From Corella eumyota (lineage: Eukaryota; Chordata; Ascidiacea; Phlebobranchia; Corellidae): a stretch of DNA of 64,000 bases. Within the stretch, counting starts at the first letter, position 1. The number at the start of each line of letters is the position of its first letter. Below are positions 1 to 13,900 of the stretch, in pieces. The notes below the pieces were generated by a model, which worked only from the letters and a program-made list of their open reading frames with translations, searched no databases and had not been told where the DNA came from. The translations under genes and the position numbers were made by a program. The stretch is taken from assembly GCA_963082875.1 (NCBI GenBank), contig OY720099.1, positions 9,114,001 to 9,178,000 of the forward strand. The letters run 5' to 3'.

Positions 1-425
1 GTAAACGCGCTTTAGGCATCAATCAGGATTTCCAAAGTAACCAATCTTAGTCAAGCCCCCGGATCATTCAAGAATTCGCCTACAATTTAATTCCGGATAA
101 TAGTCACTTAAGAGACTTGCCGCATGGTTTAACACTGTAACGAACTTACTGTAAGTCTAACTAACCCACGCGAAGATGGTGGTGAACGCTGATTTCGTGA
201 TTTGACCGAAAAATAAATATTGCCTGTAACCAATGAAAAAAACCGTTTCGCCTCGATACGTAAACATTAAAAACGGATTGTTGTTATTTAAACAAGGTAA
301 TTACATGACAAATTGCTTCAAAATAATTTTACAAAATAAAGTCTTTAAACTCCAGGCGCCCACTAACAAGTAAAAATTTACAAAACACAACAAAATTCAA
401 AAATAACTTATTTTCACTTTATTTT
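1..425. other. Non-coding sequence upstream of the Hmx exon
   Basis: I see no coding exon here. The reading frame of the Hmx exon stays open upstream of 426 but offers no ATG, and the stretch from about 400 to 441 is pyrimidine-rich and ends in an AG. It is therefore probably intron or 5' untranslated sequence, with any first coding exon outside the window. Confidence 0.4.
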
Positions 426-1683
426 TTGGAATTTTCAAAAGATTCTCTGTTTCTTCAAATTCGAGGAGAAGTGGAATCCGCAAAAAGAATTAGATTTGAA
501 ACTCTAAGAAAATCGAACGAGGAAAGACATTTACAACAAATCGAATCGAAAAAAGACAAAAAGATGCCAATTGTTCCCATTTTTAATAAGCAACATGAAA
601 GACCCAAGCCTAGCAATTTGCTTTTTAAGAAAGGGGTCTTTGGGGACCTTGGCGAGGCTGGAGCAGGGTTTATTAAAAAAGAGAAAAACTCAAAAATTCA
701 AACTGAAAAATTTGACAACCCTCTGAATTATTTGCACGGTATTAAATCAAGCCCTAGTCGACCCTCATCTGTTAGTTCCAACTCTTCTGATCGATCGTTT
801 TTAAATTCACAACACACTTCTCTGTCGCCAAAACCTCATGTCGAATCCGAAAATCGGTCGCAAAACAAACCTGATCACTCGCCTTCCTTTTCCGAGCCAA
901 GAAAAAAAAAAACCAGAACAGTTTTTTCGAGAAGTCAGATTTTTCAGTTGGAGTCGACTTTTGACATGAAAAGATACCTGAGCAGTTCAGAGAGGGCAGG
1001 ATTGGCATCTAACCTAAACCTTACTGAAACTCAGGTAAAAAAGCAGTAATTAATTTGAAATTTTGATAATTAGAAGCGTCAATCTTGTTGTAATGTAATT
1101 ATTTGTAAAATGCTTTAAATAACTGATTATTATTTATTTTCAGATTAAAATATGGTTTCAAAATCGACGAAATAAATGGAAGCGTCAACTGGCTACCGAT
1201 GTGGATGGTATTGGACTTGGCATGGCAGCAGCTGTTATGAACGGAAGTTCATTTAACCCCAATTCACATAGTGGGGTTGTACCTCCCCCTAATCATAGAA
1301 GTCGTTCTTTTTCAATGCATCCGGGCATTCCGTTCGTAGGTCAACTGCCAATAAGCGGTAGACCTGTGGCACATATGCCACATTTTTCATTTCAAAACCA
1401 TCAACTGCCTGTAGGTTGGCCACCTGTTGCGCCGTCTAGCGGCAATGCAGATTTTCACAAATCACCACCATCGTCTCATTATGGGTATTACCCTCGTGCA
1501 GTTATGGCGGCCGCGATGGCAGCTGTTGCAGCCTCGGGAAAACCCCAATTTTTGCCAGAAGAAGCCTGGATTCATAACTCAATTCTCCCACGACCGGACT
1601 CGAGCGCGAATTTCGATAAAGAACGAAATTTGCCGATTGATTTAAAAATGGCGTCCCCGAAAGATCGAAAGAGTTCTGATTAA
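426..1683 (+). CDS. Hmx: Hmx (NK5-type) homeobox transcription factor, 5' end uncertain
   Basis: This encodes a DNA-binding homeodomain protein of the HMX/Nkx5 family, known for roles in sensory and neural patterning. Exons are about 426/442..1034 and 1144..1683, joined in phase 0 by a 109-base GT..AG intron. The homeodomain begins at [20 protein letters not shown] near 900 and is split by the intron inside helix 3, just before [16 protein letters not shown]. The family-typical run [16 protein letters not shown] is present. The tail is rich in His, Pro and Ser with a short Ala run, and ends [17 protein letters not shown]. There is no ATG at the 5' edge of the open frame (426 is TTG). Either the exon is entered by splicing near 441/442 or translation starts at the ATG at 564 (MPIVPIFNK). 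Family assignment is near certain; the N-terminus is not. Confidence 0.93.
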
Positions 1684-1786
1684 ACGCCTTTAGATAAAAA
1701 ACTAATTTGTGTATTTTATTTTTGTTTTGGTCGTATTTATATGGTGATTCTTTCTTCAAGGATATTACTCTTCAATGCTTATGCCC

Positions 1787-1792
1787 AATAAA
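1787..1792 (+). terminator. Polyadenylation signal of Hmx
   Basis: AATAAA lies 104 bases after the Hmx stop codon at 1681-1683, a normal distance for a short tunicate 3' UTR. Confidence 0.55.
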
Positions 1793-4523
1793 TATCTTTG
1801 TACATAAAAATTTTTTTACTATAGCATCAAACTAACTAAATAAAGTTAATTTTAAACTTGCAGAAAATGTCAACAAAGTTAAACTTAACATAATTTAACA
1901 TTTGTTAAACGTCAAAATAAAGATTTTGACACATAAGTTATTATTAAAAAATTTAAATAAAATACTTTTAATATAAACATTTTGGCTAAAAATTTCTTTT
2001 AAAAAGTTAAAAATATTTAAAAAATTTAAAATTAGCCGCGTGTGACGTCATATGTTAATTTGTTCTATATCAAAATTTAATGCGCTCGTCCCTAAAGCGT
2101 CCTGCACTTTAAATCTTATCGTTCAGTTTATCATTAAAAGTGTGTGTTCTACTCGCCATACCCAAGGGACCTTTAGAACATCGATTATATTCGTGTGTTT
2201 TTTATGCAAGGTCGAACGTTAAAGAACGGTGACAATTTATTTGATACGTCGAAAAAATCAAAAGTTTAATCCAAAATAAAAAGCGTTTTAAAACTAAAGA
2301 CTGTGTTAGATATACGAAACCTTCATAAAAATACTAAATCACTTATTTTATATATTTATTTACGACATAAGACAATTTTAAAAATAAAATAGAAAGAGCA
2401 ACGACATTAAATTTTACTAAGCATTAGCTTGGAAAAAGTTGCCCCAATTTTAGGTTGTTATTTTAAATAATAATGCAAAAACTAAGACAAATTGTAGATA
2501 ATATAATCTTTAATTAGGTTGTAACATATTTTTTATGATTCGCAAATAAGATTATTTTGTAACTATAGTGGGAATTTAAATTTTAAGAGATAAAAATAGT
2601 CTCTAATTCTTAGTTTAAAATAATTTAAATACCAAAAAAATATTTATAAAACACAACTTTACTGAAATACTCACATGGATTATTTAAAACTGGTTAAAAA
2701 TTATTCCATTAATTTAAATTAATAAATAACGCTATTTAACTCAAAAAAATGATATTTTTTTGAAAATCGGATTTCTGTAATTGTTGGAAGCCAAAAACAT
2801 AGTCGGTTGATTTCCAAAGCTAAAAATCTTGTCAATTTTTCCGGCTAATGAATAATTAATTGTAAAACACCAAAACGCACTGAATCCTTAAATGGAAAAC
2901 GATCACTTCTCCGTTTTCCGAGTTAATGATTATATTGAGTGCTTTAAACCGTATTGACGACTTGTCGAACATGCAAGAAGGAGAAACAAAAAAGTCTTGT
3001 CTCCGCGATTTCAAGCGCTCTTCGACGCTTATCGATCGACTGTTAAAAACAATTTTAAGCAAAAAAGATAAACTCGAAAAGGGGGGGCGGACAGGCCTGA
3101 TTGAAATCAGTTAAAATAAATTACTACTTTTTTTGGCGAACATGCAACATGTGTTCAACATCAAAAAAACAAAAATCGTTAAAATGTATTAGTTTATGGT
3201 ACCGTGGGGTGTATAATTACGCTGATAAAGGCCATTTGCGCTAATAGATTCGTCATCGCATCTTGACAGCTTAGATTTGTTCTGTAATTGTGACATTAAT
3301 TCTAATTAAACATCGCATTAAAAGCACAATTAAAACAAATGGGTTTTTGCGTGTTGATTGGCAACCGCAAGAATGTTGTATCGGAGAGGTACGTCGGGGC
3401 ATGTAACTATCTTTAAAATAATCCGAAGCGATTTTTAATTTTCTTGTAATAAGTTTTTACGCGTGTTCCCCCTTTCCCTATTTAACAAACAAATCTTATT
3501 AGCTGTGTTTTTCCATATGGAATACGCCCATATTTTCGAAAACCATTTGACGGAACGGACATTTTCTTTAAAATGACATTTTACCAAAATTTAAGTCAAC
3601 TTTTTTAAAAATTAACAAAAACTTTCCAAAAGAACGTATCCGTGTCGGTAAAATGACGTTTTCGAGCATATGATTACCGGGAGTATGTTATTAAAACGTT
3701 TTACTCAAATAAATTTTCCCATTTTTTTACAGATAACTTACTTTTAAGCTAAATAGATAATATATTTACATTTGAAGTTATATTTATTAACAAATGCAAT
3801 TGAGATTTCACAATGAAAACAAAAATATAGATCTAATAACATATGATGGCGTAGCACCTTTTTCAAAAAATGATCAAATTCGTATTAATTTTGTTATTAT
3901 TGGCTAAACATTTTTCAGTTATTTATTAAAAAATTATTTTTTATTTCTTTTTATAATTGAATTTGATTTTACAACAATATTGATAAATAAATATTGAAAT
4001 TTCTATTTAATTAAATTTAACAAAATCTTTATAAATAAAAATGCGGCAAGATTTTAAATTTACAAAAATACTGAGCACTTATTTACACAATGATTGGTGT
4101 GAAATAACGGAAATTTAAAAAACTAAAATAAAAAGTGCAAGAATCAAAAATAGAAAAAACAACACAATTATACGTAAAACTAATTAAGCAGAAACTAATA
4201 TCACTACTCTAATATCACTACTACTAAAAAATGTTCATATTTAAAAATAAACAAATTAGGGTAACAGCTTACATTAATGATCATCAAAAAATTAATGTTA
4301 TTTACATAATTTCAAATTTAAACAAAATTAAAACTGCAAATTTTAATGAAGAATTACATAAAGGTAAAGTTAAAATAAAATATACAACAACAATATAGCA
4401 TAAAACCACCAATTTAAAACTAATATAATAATAGAGTAATCAAACACATTAACAAATAGTAAAAAATGCAACAATTATAACATTTGGCTCAGTTAACTAT
4501 TAGAAAAAAAAAAATTTTTTTTC
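1793..4523. other. Intergenic region between Hmx and DNMBP with a candidate regulatory block
   Basis: Most of this is very AT-rich and featureless. A perfect TGACGTCA octamer lies at 2043-2050. The block from about 2820 to 3420 has clearly higher GC than its surroundings and contains several TAAT/ATTA-type homeodomain core sites. It also contains a 62-codon open frame on the + strand (2926-3114) with no recognisable motif and no splice partners that I can support. I regard the block as a candidate cis-regulatory element of Hmx rather than a gene. A TTTATT at 4524-4529 is a possible minus-strand polyadenylation signal for DNMBP. Confidence 0.35.
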
Positions 4524-4950
4524 TTTATTCAATTGCTTAAGGGTATTACAGAAAAAAGTTTATGAAGTTGCTAAAATTAATGCATTTGTACACAATTTTT
4601 TTTTGCACACAATTTTGCACACAATTTTTTAAAAATTTGCAACATTTGTGAAAATATTGTTTTGAATACATGAAAATTAATATCATCAACACTAAAAACT
4701 TTTAAAAATTCCCAAGTAACTCTTAAACTAACATATTTACCTCAAACCCTATTTTGTTTTCACTTAATAATATCCAGGTGCCTAGTTACAGTAATTAGGT
4801 GCCAAAATGTAACATACATTATATCTTGTATAGTGTAAGTATTAACTGACACCTTTTGTTGGTTTACAACTTTTTACCCTTAGTGTATTGTGTATTACCT
4901 TAAAAATGCAACTTGTTATTTTTTGGTCAATTGTAAATTTTTTGGGCTTA

Positions 4951-7900
4951 TTACAGATATTCAACCTCAACAGGTGACATGTAATTAGCTGGTACGTAAC
5001 CCTGAAGACCGTTTGAAGCTGCCATCAACCACCACTCGATGTTGCCTTCCAAATCATGTGGAATAATTAAAGTAACTATTTCGCCACAGTGTACACTTAA
5101 CTCAAGTTCAGATCTTGCCTCGAAGTCGTACTCGATGCGAAAACACTTCTTTTGATGCGATCTTTTAACTTCTTCATACCCTCCTTCCGACATCATCTCC
5201 TCCTCTTCATCAAGAACCCCATCCAAAATTTCTTCTCCAAAAAACTCTTGAGGAGGTGATCCCAAGCGACCGTAAAGACTCTGTCGCATAGAGTAAGGAG
5301 ATGTGTTCATTTTTGCCGAAGGAGATCGAGATATGCTTGACTGACTTGGCGACGTGCCTGATTGATTGGGTGAAGTCATAGATGGCCGATTTGGTGATGA
5401 TATGGGTGATTGATTCGATGTCATTATTGGTTGATTTTGAGATTGTCTGGAGACACCAGGAGTGATTTGACGACGTGGTTTTGGACTAGGAGTGTCAGGT
5501 TTAACTTGGTAGTTGAAAGTTGGAGTGTTAATTTGAGTGTAAGTGGGTTCTTCATAAGAATTTTTAGTTGTGTATAAGCACAAAATTCCACAAGGCATAA
5601 AACCGGTGGATTCTGCATTTTTTTAAATTGAAATAAATGAAAAACATTAACATTTTACAGCCTTAACAGAGGGAGATGACGGTTCAGTCTTAATTGATTT
5701 TTGAGGATATTATTTAGGCCCTGTTTTAACACATTAGTAAAGTAATAGTTGGTTTTTGAACAAAGCACAAGGTATGATATTAACTATTTATAAATGACAG
5801 CATCTTTAACATTCTTTAAATAAGTATAGCTTTTGCCTAGTTTAAAAACCAATTAAAACATATGTATATATTTATATTAAACATATATGTATATATTTAT
5901 AACTATAAACGGGGATAAATTAATATGGGAAAATATTAGTTGCAAGCATAAATGCCAAATAATGATCGGGCCTAAGGTGAGCAAAATTGATTTTAAATTG
6001 GGAGTATTGGTAGAATAAAAAAATACAAACCTCCATTATCCACAAACCAAATGCTATTATCTCCCATTGGATTTTGTCTTTTAATTATTCCAATCAGATT
6101 GTTCTTGGAGCAAGAGACATACATTTTATTGGTGGATATGTAAGATTCGTTAGCAACAAAAAGATCATATTCCGAATACTTGTTAAATATGTTTTCTCTC
6201 TGCTGTTGAGTTTGTTGATGCTCCTGTGTTAAAGAAGTAGTAGGCTATTATAAAATATCGTTTTTGTAGTTGTTATAATACCAGAAGATTTGCTATTTGG
6301 GTATTAAAATACAGGGTTGTTAAAAAGTTTACACTTAACCCGAATTTTTACAGTAAAAAATTAAAAACTATTATAAAAAGTTAACTCAAGGTATTTGTAT
6401 TTTGTGTTTTTGTTAAATGGATTATGTTTTCTATCCTTGTATTGTCAATTCAAGTATTTATTTAATTAAAAGCGTCAAATTTTATGGATTACCAAACCCT
6501 TTAAACCAAAATTACCCTAAACAAAATATCGCTTTTGTAGTTGTTATAATACCAGAAGATTTGCTATTTGGGTATTAAAATACAGGGTTGTTAAAAAGTT
6601 TACATTTAACCCGAATTTTTACAGTTGTCAATTCAAGTATTTATTTAATTAAAAGCGTCAAATTTTTATGGATTACCAAACCCTTTAAACCAAAATTACC
6701 CTAAATAAACCGACGAACTGTTTTTTAAGTCAGTTTACAGTTGAAATACGATAAAATCAACAGTCACAACATTAACCGAAACATTTTTATAATCAAAATT
6801 AAATCATTAAACAAAAACAAACCAGTACAAAACATATAAACAATAAATCTAAATATAAAAATGGCCTTAAAAAATAAAAAACAAAACGAAGCTCTTACTT
6901 CGTGCCTATTAAAAGAGGATCTTCTGGCAGATTTATTAGATGTAGTTCCCCTTCTGGAAGGTGACAATGCACTTAAAGCAGAAGGAATAAAATTGTAATG
7001 AGATATTTCCGATAAAACCTAAAAAAATTTAAGTATTAATAGTCAAAACTCAAAGTTCCTATTTTTATGATTACGTCAATACAAAAATTTACTTTTTTTA
7101 CTTACTGTAATATGAAGGGATGAAAATGCTTCGATAATTCCACTTTTACTTAACTCAACATTTTCTTTTAATTTTTCTTCTGTTTTTAATACTTCTTGTA
7201 TTTCAGTAAATTCCTAAAAAAATTAGTTCATCCTAATACAATGAATTACTGTCATATAACCTAAAACCATTTTACCAAATAGACATTTAACTAAGAATCA
7301 TTGGCCGAAAATGCATTTTTAACAACAATGAGAAATTGTCTACTAACTGTTTTTTTCTAACCCTTGTCTGAAAAAATATATTAAATTTTGGAAAAAATGT
7401 TAACCAAAATTTTAATGAAATGTTGTTTTTTTGAGGGGAGAAGTCTATTAAGTTAAATGGTTTTCGGTTTAATAGCAGATCTTATTATAATTTTACCTTT
7501 AACATTTTTTGTTGAAATTTAATAAAAAGTTCCAATAAAATAGCACAAGAAGTGTGCAGTAGAACAAGAGATAATTTACATAATCTTGGCAATTCATCAA
7601 CCAATTGTTGGTTAAGTGCAGTATATACATTTTTGGCCATCTAAAAATAGAAAAAAAATCAAGATATTTTTTTTAAATTTAAGAATTTTTTTCACAAAAA
7701 ATTCAATAAATATGAAAAAATTAAATAATAAAACAGTTTTTTACTTTAATGTAGCATGTACCATTTGTAACCATGCTATTAACTAAGTGAAAATTTTAAA
7801 TTATCATAGAACTCTTATTGGTTGACTGCTAAGCATATTAGAATAACATAATTTTTATAAAACGATATTACAATTTAAAAAGTCAAAAAAATTTGTTTAA

Positions 7901-10900
7901 ATCAGTTTTAAAATATATTAATAAAACTATGCATATTTATATGCAGTATTATTATTTAAACTTAGTATCTGGCGACTGTATCTGGCACAACTTCCAACTT
8001 TAATTGGTCATGATAACTCACCAACACAGCGCAAGCTTTATTTTTTTTTTATTTTAAAGACATATAAATTAAATTGGACATCCAATGTACACTAAGCTCC
8101 ATTATAAATTTACTAGCCTATACTTTAAAATTTCATAATAAAAAAACTGATTTCCAATTTAACTAAAAAAAAGGTTACCAATATTTTATCCTTGGAGTCT
8201 GTGTTTTTCTGACTTGTTTCATAATCCAATAATTTGTCAAACCTCTTGTCAATAAGAGCTTGTGGTCCTTTAAATTTAACTAATACAGAAGACAAGGGTG
8301 ATAAGACTCGCATTTGTACTTGATCATGCTGTAAATGATAAAAAAAACATTTTTTTAATCGCAAATTAGTAGATTTTTGCCATTTTTCTTATGTGTTTGC
8401 TTTTAATTAAAGTGAACACTGATAACACACATCACAAGCATCTAGTAAATTTACATTGACAAACACAATAATTCCACCCCCCAAAAAATTTAACAACAGC
8501 AAAAACAAAACAAATGAAAAATAACATAAAAGGCAACAAAAATACTTAACTAAAAGAACAAAAAAAAATTTCATAACTTACAAATTGCCGATAAAGCTGA
8601 TCGGTTACTTTTCTTATTGTCCTGTTATACGAAGTCATCACCCTTGTTGTGTCTGAAGAATAAAAGTCGCTAAAATCCTCCGCAAGAAGAAGTTCCTTGC
8701 ACAGCGAACCGTGACATTCAGTTCCAAAGGTGTTGACATTTTGAATGAAAGATTTGATTGTGTTTCCAATGTCTTTAAACCTATAAAAATAATTTGTATA
8801 TTTAAAGTTTGCTGGCAGTGGGGTGTAGTGGGTAAAACTCCTGGCTTTACAACAACAAATTATTAGTTTAATTTTCTCTGTTTCCACGTTGTAATGACCT
8901 TAAGTAAGGCCGTATAAACAGCTGAAGAGCCAAAACAAAAAAGCAGCTTAGTTATCAGGTAAAATGCTCAATAATATCCAAAACTGCCAATGCTAACTTG
9001 AGATTGGATCTGGTGACTTAAAAGTCACCCTATGTTTAGACTGTGAATTCAACCTTTTTACATCTCGAATAAATTTTTACAAAAAAAGGTGGTTTTTACA
9101 TTTATTTTTTTTCATTAATTTTAAAGAAAAATATTGAAATTAAAAATTAGTTAAGAAACACTTTGTAGGCTGCATTTTTACCCATTCAGGTTACAAACAA
9201 ATTAATTTGCATAAAAACATAATGCGTGTACACAAAGATTTAGAGACATTTGCAAATTGTTTAAAAAAATATCAAATTTGATTTGAACTCTTCTTTTAAT
9301 AATTTACATTTAATACTTTTTCACATAATTATTGAAATTTAGTCCAATTATAATACTTTTTTAGGCAAAATGAACTTAATTCCAAGAATAGAAATGACCA
9401 ATTATATAATTACATGTTAGGTTAAGTAATTATTTACAATATAATGATATAATTATAATTCGTCAGTAACCAATAACAAAAAGTAAAAGTTATTAATAAG
9501 TGGATACTGTTTATTTAAAGTAAAAATTTAGATAAAAGTTTTAAAATAGAAAAAGGAAAAGTTGTTACAATCATGAATAAAGTGTTTAAAATTAATTTAA
9601 AAATAATATTTAAAAAACAAATTTTAATTTTTTTGGAATAAAAAAATACCTTCGTTCTACTTCATTAAACTTCTCATCAACTGTTTCCGGTTGATTGAGT
9701 CCAGCAGCTTGACCAATTCGAAGAGAAATCCTCTGAGACTTTTTCTTTACAGAGTGGAAGGTGAGTCTTGCAGATCTTCCCTCTCCTCCCTTTTTACTTC
9801 CTTTTCTGTATTTTCTCACTAAAAAAGTACGAAGAACTATAATAGTTTAATTTATAGGCCTTTAAAATAAAAAATTGCTGTTTGCAGTGGGTAAGTTATC
9901 AAGAACATATATTACTTGCGAGTTGTGACCATAATATAACAAATAAAATATAGGCTTAAATGCAAGCAAATAAATAGTAAAAGCTTTTTCTATAAAAATT
10001 TGTCTTGAATATATAATATTATTAAAATGCTTCAGAAACAAAAAATTTAAGTTCAGTACAATAACGACAAATTTATTTAGCACTAAAAGTTGCAATGTTA
10101 AATAAACAGCTTTAAATCATGCCATGCAAGACCTAATTTATTATGTGACATTTACTAGACTACTTCCTATAATGAAAAGTTGTGTAAATATAAATTGTTT
10201 TAAATAATCTGTGATCTACAAAACAAATTAATTGTGTTTGACGGTGTTTGTGTTCAAATAGTTATGATTTTTTGCTCCCTTAATCTAACCAACCGAATCA
10301 ATTACAAATATAAAAAAGTACTTTTGTAAACTTAAACTGAAATTAAAATAATTCATGTCACTAAATTTAGGATAACATTTTTAAAATAATTTAAGGGCAT
10401 TTTCCAGCAACGAGTTGGTATAAGCTTTTTTTCAGAATTTAACTTACCTAAGTCCTTTCTTCTTTTATCTTCATTAATAATGTTAGCAACACCACTCATA
10501 TCTGCTACAGCCTTATAAAGATCCTTAAAAACTACATTGTTGCATCCCAATGCTGGCTCATCGGTTAATTTTAGTAATTGTTGAAGCAAAAGTGGATACT
10601 TTAGAATTCTTTGAACAGGTTTGATTAAAAAAGAGCCCAGATCAAAAGTATTTGTTTTGTTTCTAAAAATTAAAATTAATTGTAAAATTAAAACAATCAA
10701 AATCTTAATTAAGTATGTAACAAATATATAATTAGAACAAAAAAATAAAAGTTGTTTTTATTGAAAGTTATCAAATAAAATATGTTCTCTTATTACCGAA
10801 AACTATCTAGGCGACAAAATGGCATTTTGCAATGAACCATTATCTATTTACCCCCTTTCACCATGTTTAACACTGCTTTAGGAAATACCCTTTAATTTTA

Positions 10901-13900
10901 AAAAAATATAAAAAAATTTTGTGTTATAGTTTTTTTTTGCTTTTTGTGAAATGTTTGTTCATTTGTTCCCTCTGTCACATAGTTCCTAAATAGATGTCAA
11001 ACAGGTAATACGAGCAAATATTAAAATAATCAAGGTAAAATTTTTTTGACTAAAAAAACAACCACACCAAAGAATAAATATCTTAATGTTTAACAACTTA
11101 GACACAAACAAGATAAAAAAATAAAATTGCAATGACTCATTCAGTTGAATAAATATTAACTAAAACATAAAAAAATTATAAATCAAATCTTTAAAAACCA
11201 AAGCCTCAAACAGTAACGTTTTAAATGTTATAAAATTTATTAATATAATAGTTATATTATGTTACATGTAATTTAGAGAAAATATTGCTAAAGATTTTAC
11301 GCTTAAGGCTATGTTCAGTAACACTCAACAATTCTTAAAGCCAGAGCTTAGGGCAAAATTATACAATCTACCTCTTTTAAAAAATAGTAACTTAAATAAA
11401 AAAAGGTATACAAAACATCCTTGATAGAAGTTTAGTTTTTAGTTAAAATTTACCTGACGCAACTCAAACATTCAAGCACTGGATCCATAAACTCTTGGTC
11501 ATCCTTATATTTTTCCAACAAGGCAGTTGCATCATCGTGATTACAACAATAAACCTTGTAAACTTCAGTCATTCGAGGGACCAAGTCCACAAAAACTTTA
11601 CCTATATTCCAATCCTCAGCAGGAACCTATATTAAACATTAAAATGTTAAAAAAATTTCAAGAATTTTTTTAATTAAAAAAATTTAATTTTAAATATATA
11701 GGTGATAATTTTTATCTTTAATTTGCTGTAACATATGTAAGTTTAAGTTTAATAAATCAACTGTTTTTTAAACCCTTATAAAATAAAAAACGTTTCAGGA
11801 TAAAAATTTTATTTATTTATTTTTGTTAATTAAGTAAACAATAAACTTACCACTTTTTTGTTAACAAACATTAAACCTAGTAAAAAACTAAACCTAAAAA
11901 CTACAAACCTGATCCGTACAAGTAGACTTTAAATTATGAAGAAGGCTGGCAGAAAAATCCCGAACTTCAGTTAAATTTCCAAACAAAATGTCGGTCTTCA
12001 TTTCTACAGGTAACTAAATAACAATTAAACATAATTTTAGATAACATATTGACAAATAAAAAAATTACAGTCACCACAAATGGGAGTTTTAAGCAATGTG
12101 GCCTATATAATACGAAATGTAAGCTTTGTAATCTTCTGTGTTGAAAAAAAGGAGAGCCGGTTAGCACTCCCCTTGATAAGGACGGATAATTGATTGGCCT
12201 TAATGGCTTTCAATACATATAATGGATAAGGCACTGTCATTAACCATGGCATCTATCCATATTTTTAACAACCAAGTTTAAAATAAATTGGAGAAACACA
12301 TGACTTAAACAAACTGTTTGTTTAAAGCCTGAATACCTCAACTTAATCAACTGCTAGCATGAAAGGATAAAATTACTTTAATTTAAATAAATAACCAGGA
12401 GAACTGTTTAGTTGTTAAAGAATTATAAATCTTAAAATTAGCATAGCATAAATAACCCAAAAAATGACTCTAGAATTTTTTCGTAGACTTCTACCAATTA
12501 TATATACATATAATTTACAAAATAATTAAAAGTTTAATATTGATTTAAACCGATTGGATAACACTAAACTCTATTCTAACCTTCCAGGTAGCCAGTTAAT
12601 AAAAAAAAGCATACCAAATTTGAAATATGTGTCAGATTTAGTTTACATTACTAGCTTTACACTAATTAACCCTTTAAGTTTTAAGACCATTTTCTAAAAG
12701 ATATAAATATGGGTCAAAGTTTTAAAGAGGCATGGCACTATTTTAGGGTAAAAATAAGGGGGGTGGGATAATTTAACCACCTCCCAAATTTTATACTTGT
12801 TGAAAATCTTAAAGGGGTTGTGGTACCAAAACAAAGAAGAAGTTAATTTTAAAACTGATCAAAATTACAAATTGACCTTTTTAGTGTAAATCAGTTTAAA
12901 ACTAGATTTATTTGATAAATAAAGTATAGTTTAAAGTTGTTTGGTCATTTTTTATCTTAATCTATATAAATAAATAAATATAGACATTAGGCATCCCCTG
13001 CCACTACTTGCCTTGTTGTAATTAAATAATAATTTCATTAAAAATTAAATTTTAAAGCTTTATAACAATCCCCTTTTTTTAGTTGCTAATATTACAATTA
13101 ACATTAAAATTTTAATGTACAAGAGCAAGGGATATTGCAACTCAAAATTATAACAATATGTTTCGTAATTAAAGATGTCAAACTATAATAAAAAAAATAT
13201 GTTGCCTTTGTTTTCAAAAATTTAATAATTTACCTGTTCAACTAAAGGTTTTTGAATATCTTCAATAATGATTTCAACATTGAGATAAAAATCAGCTTCG
13301 GTATTTAAAATTTCCTGGATCACATGACCTCGTTTGGCTCGTCGTTGTTGTTGAATCTCTTCAGGACCTGGTTGGACTACAGGAAGAGCAGAAGAAGTGG
13401 ATAAACTAAAATTTAAATTCATATTGTTAAATGTTATTTCGCTTTCGCAAAGTAGAATCCCCAAAAATTCAAGACGACCTTTGAATAAAAATTGATAAGT
13501 TACAATTTTAAACACTAAAATAAGTTAGTTATTTTTTATTTGTTATAATTTTAATACATTTAATTTTTGTTTTTATGTTTCATAGTTAATAAAACATAAT
13601 TCTTAGGTTTAAATTTTTCTTGACTTTATTTTGTTAGAATAAGTATTTAAATAAATTTAATTTTAACAAAAATAAATCTTACTTTTCAGTTTCTGCAGTT
13701 GAAATTGGATCCAAAAAATTATCCAAATTTTCATAAATATGATCTGCATCAGCTATAATATAATAACATAAAAATGTTTAAAAAAAATGTTTAAATGTCA
13801 TGCTACACAAAAAGCAAGATGTTAAAATACATTTAAACTACTCAACCAAGATAAGCAGCCTAGTAAAAAAACAATACTTAAAATTTTTAATTTAAATCAA

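Noticed and set aside
2926-3114. A 62-codon + strand frame in the Hmx-DNMBP spacer
   Set aside because: No known motif, no splice partner and an overlapping frame on the other strand; more likely part of a non-coding island.
12130-12200. Possible tRNA or SINE head (GCCGGTTAGCACTCC)
   Set aside because: A-box-like string only; no B box and no cloverleaf pairing, too weak to list as a feature.
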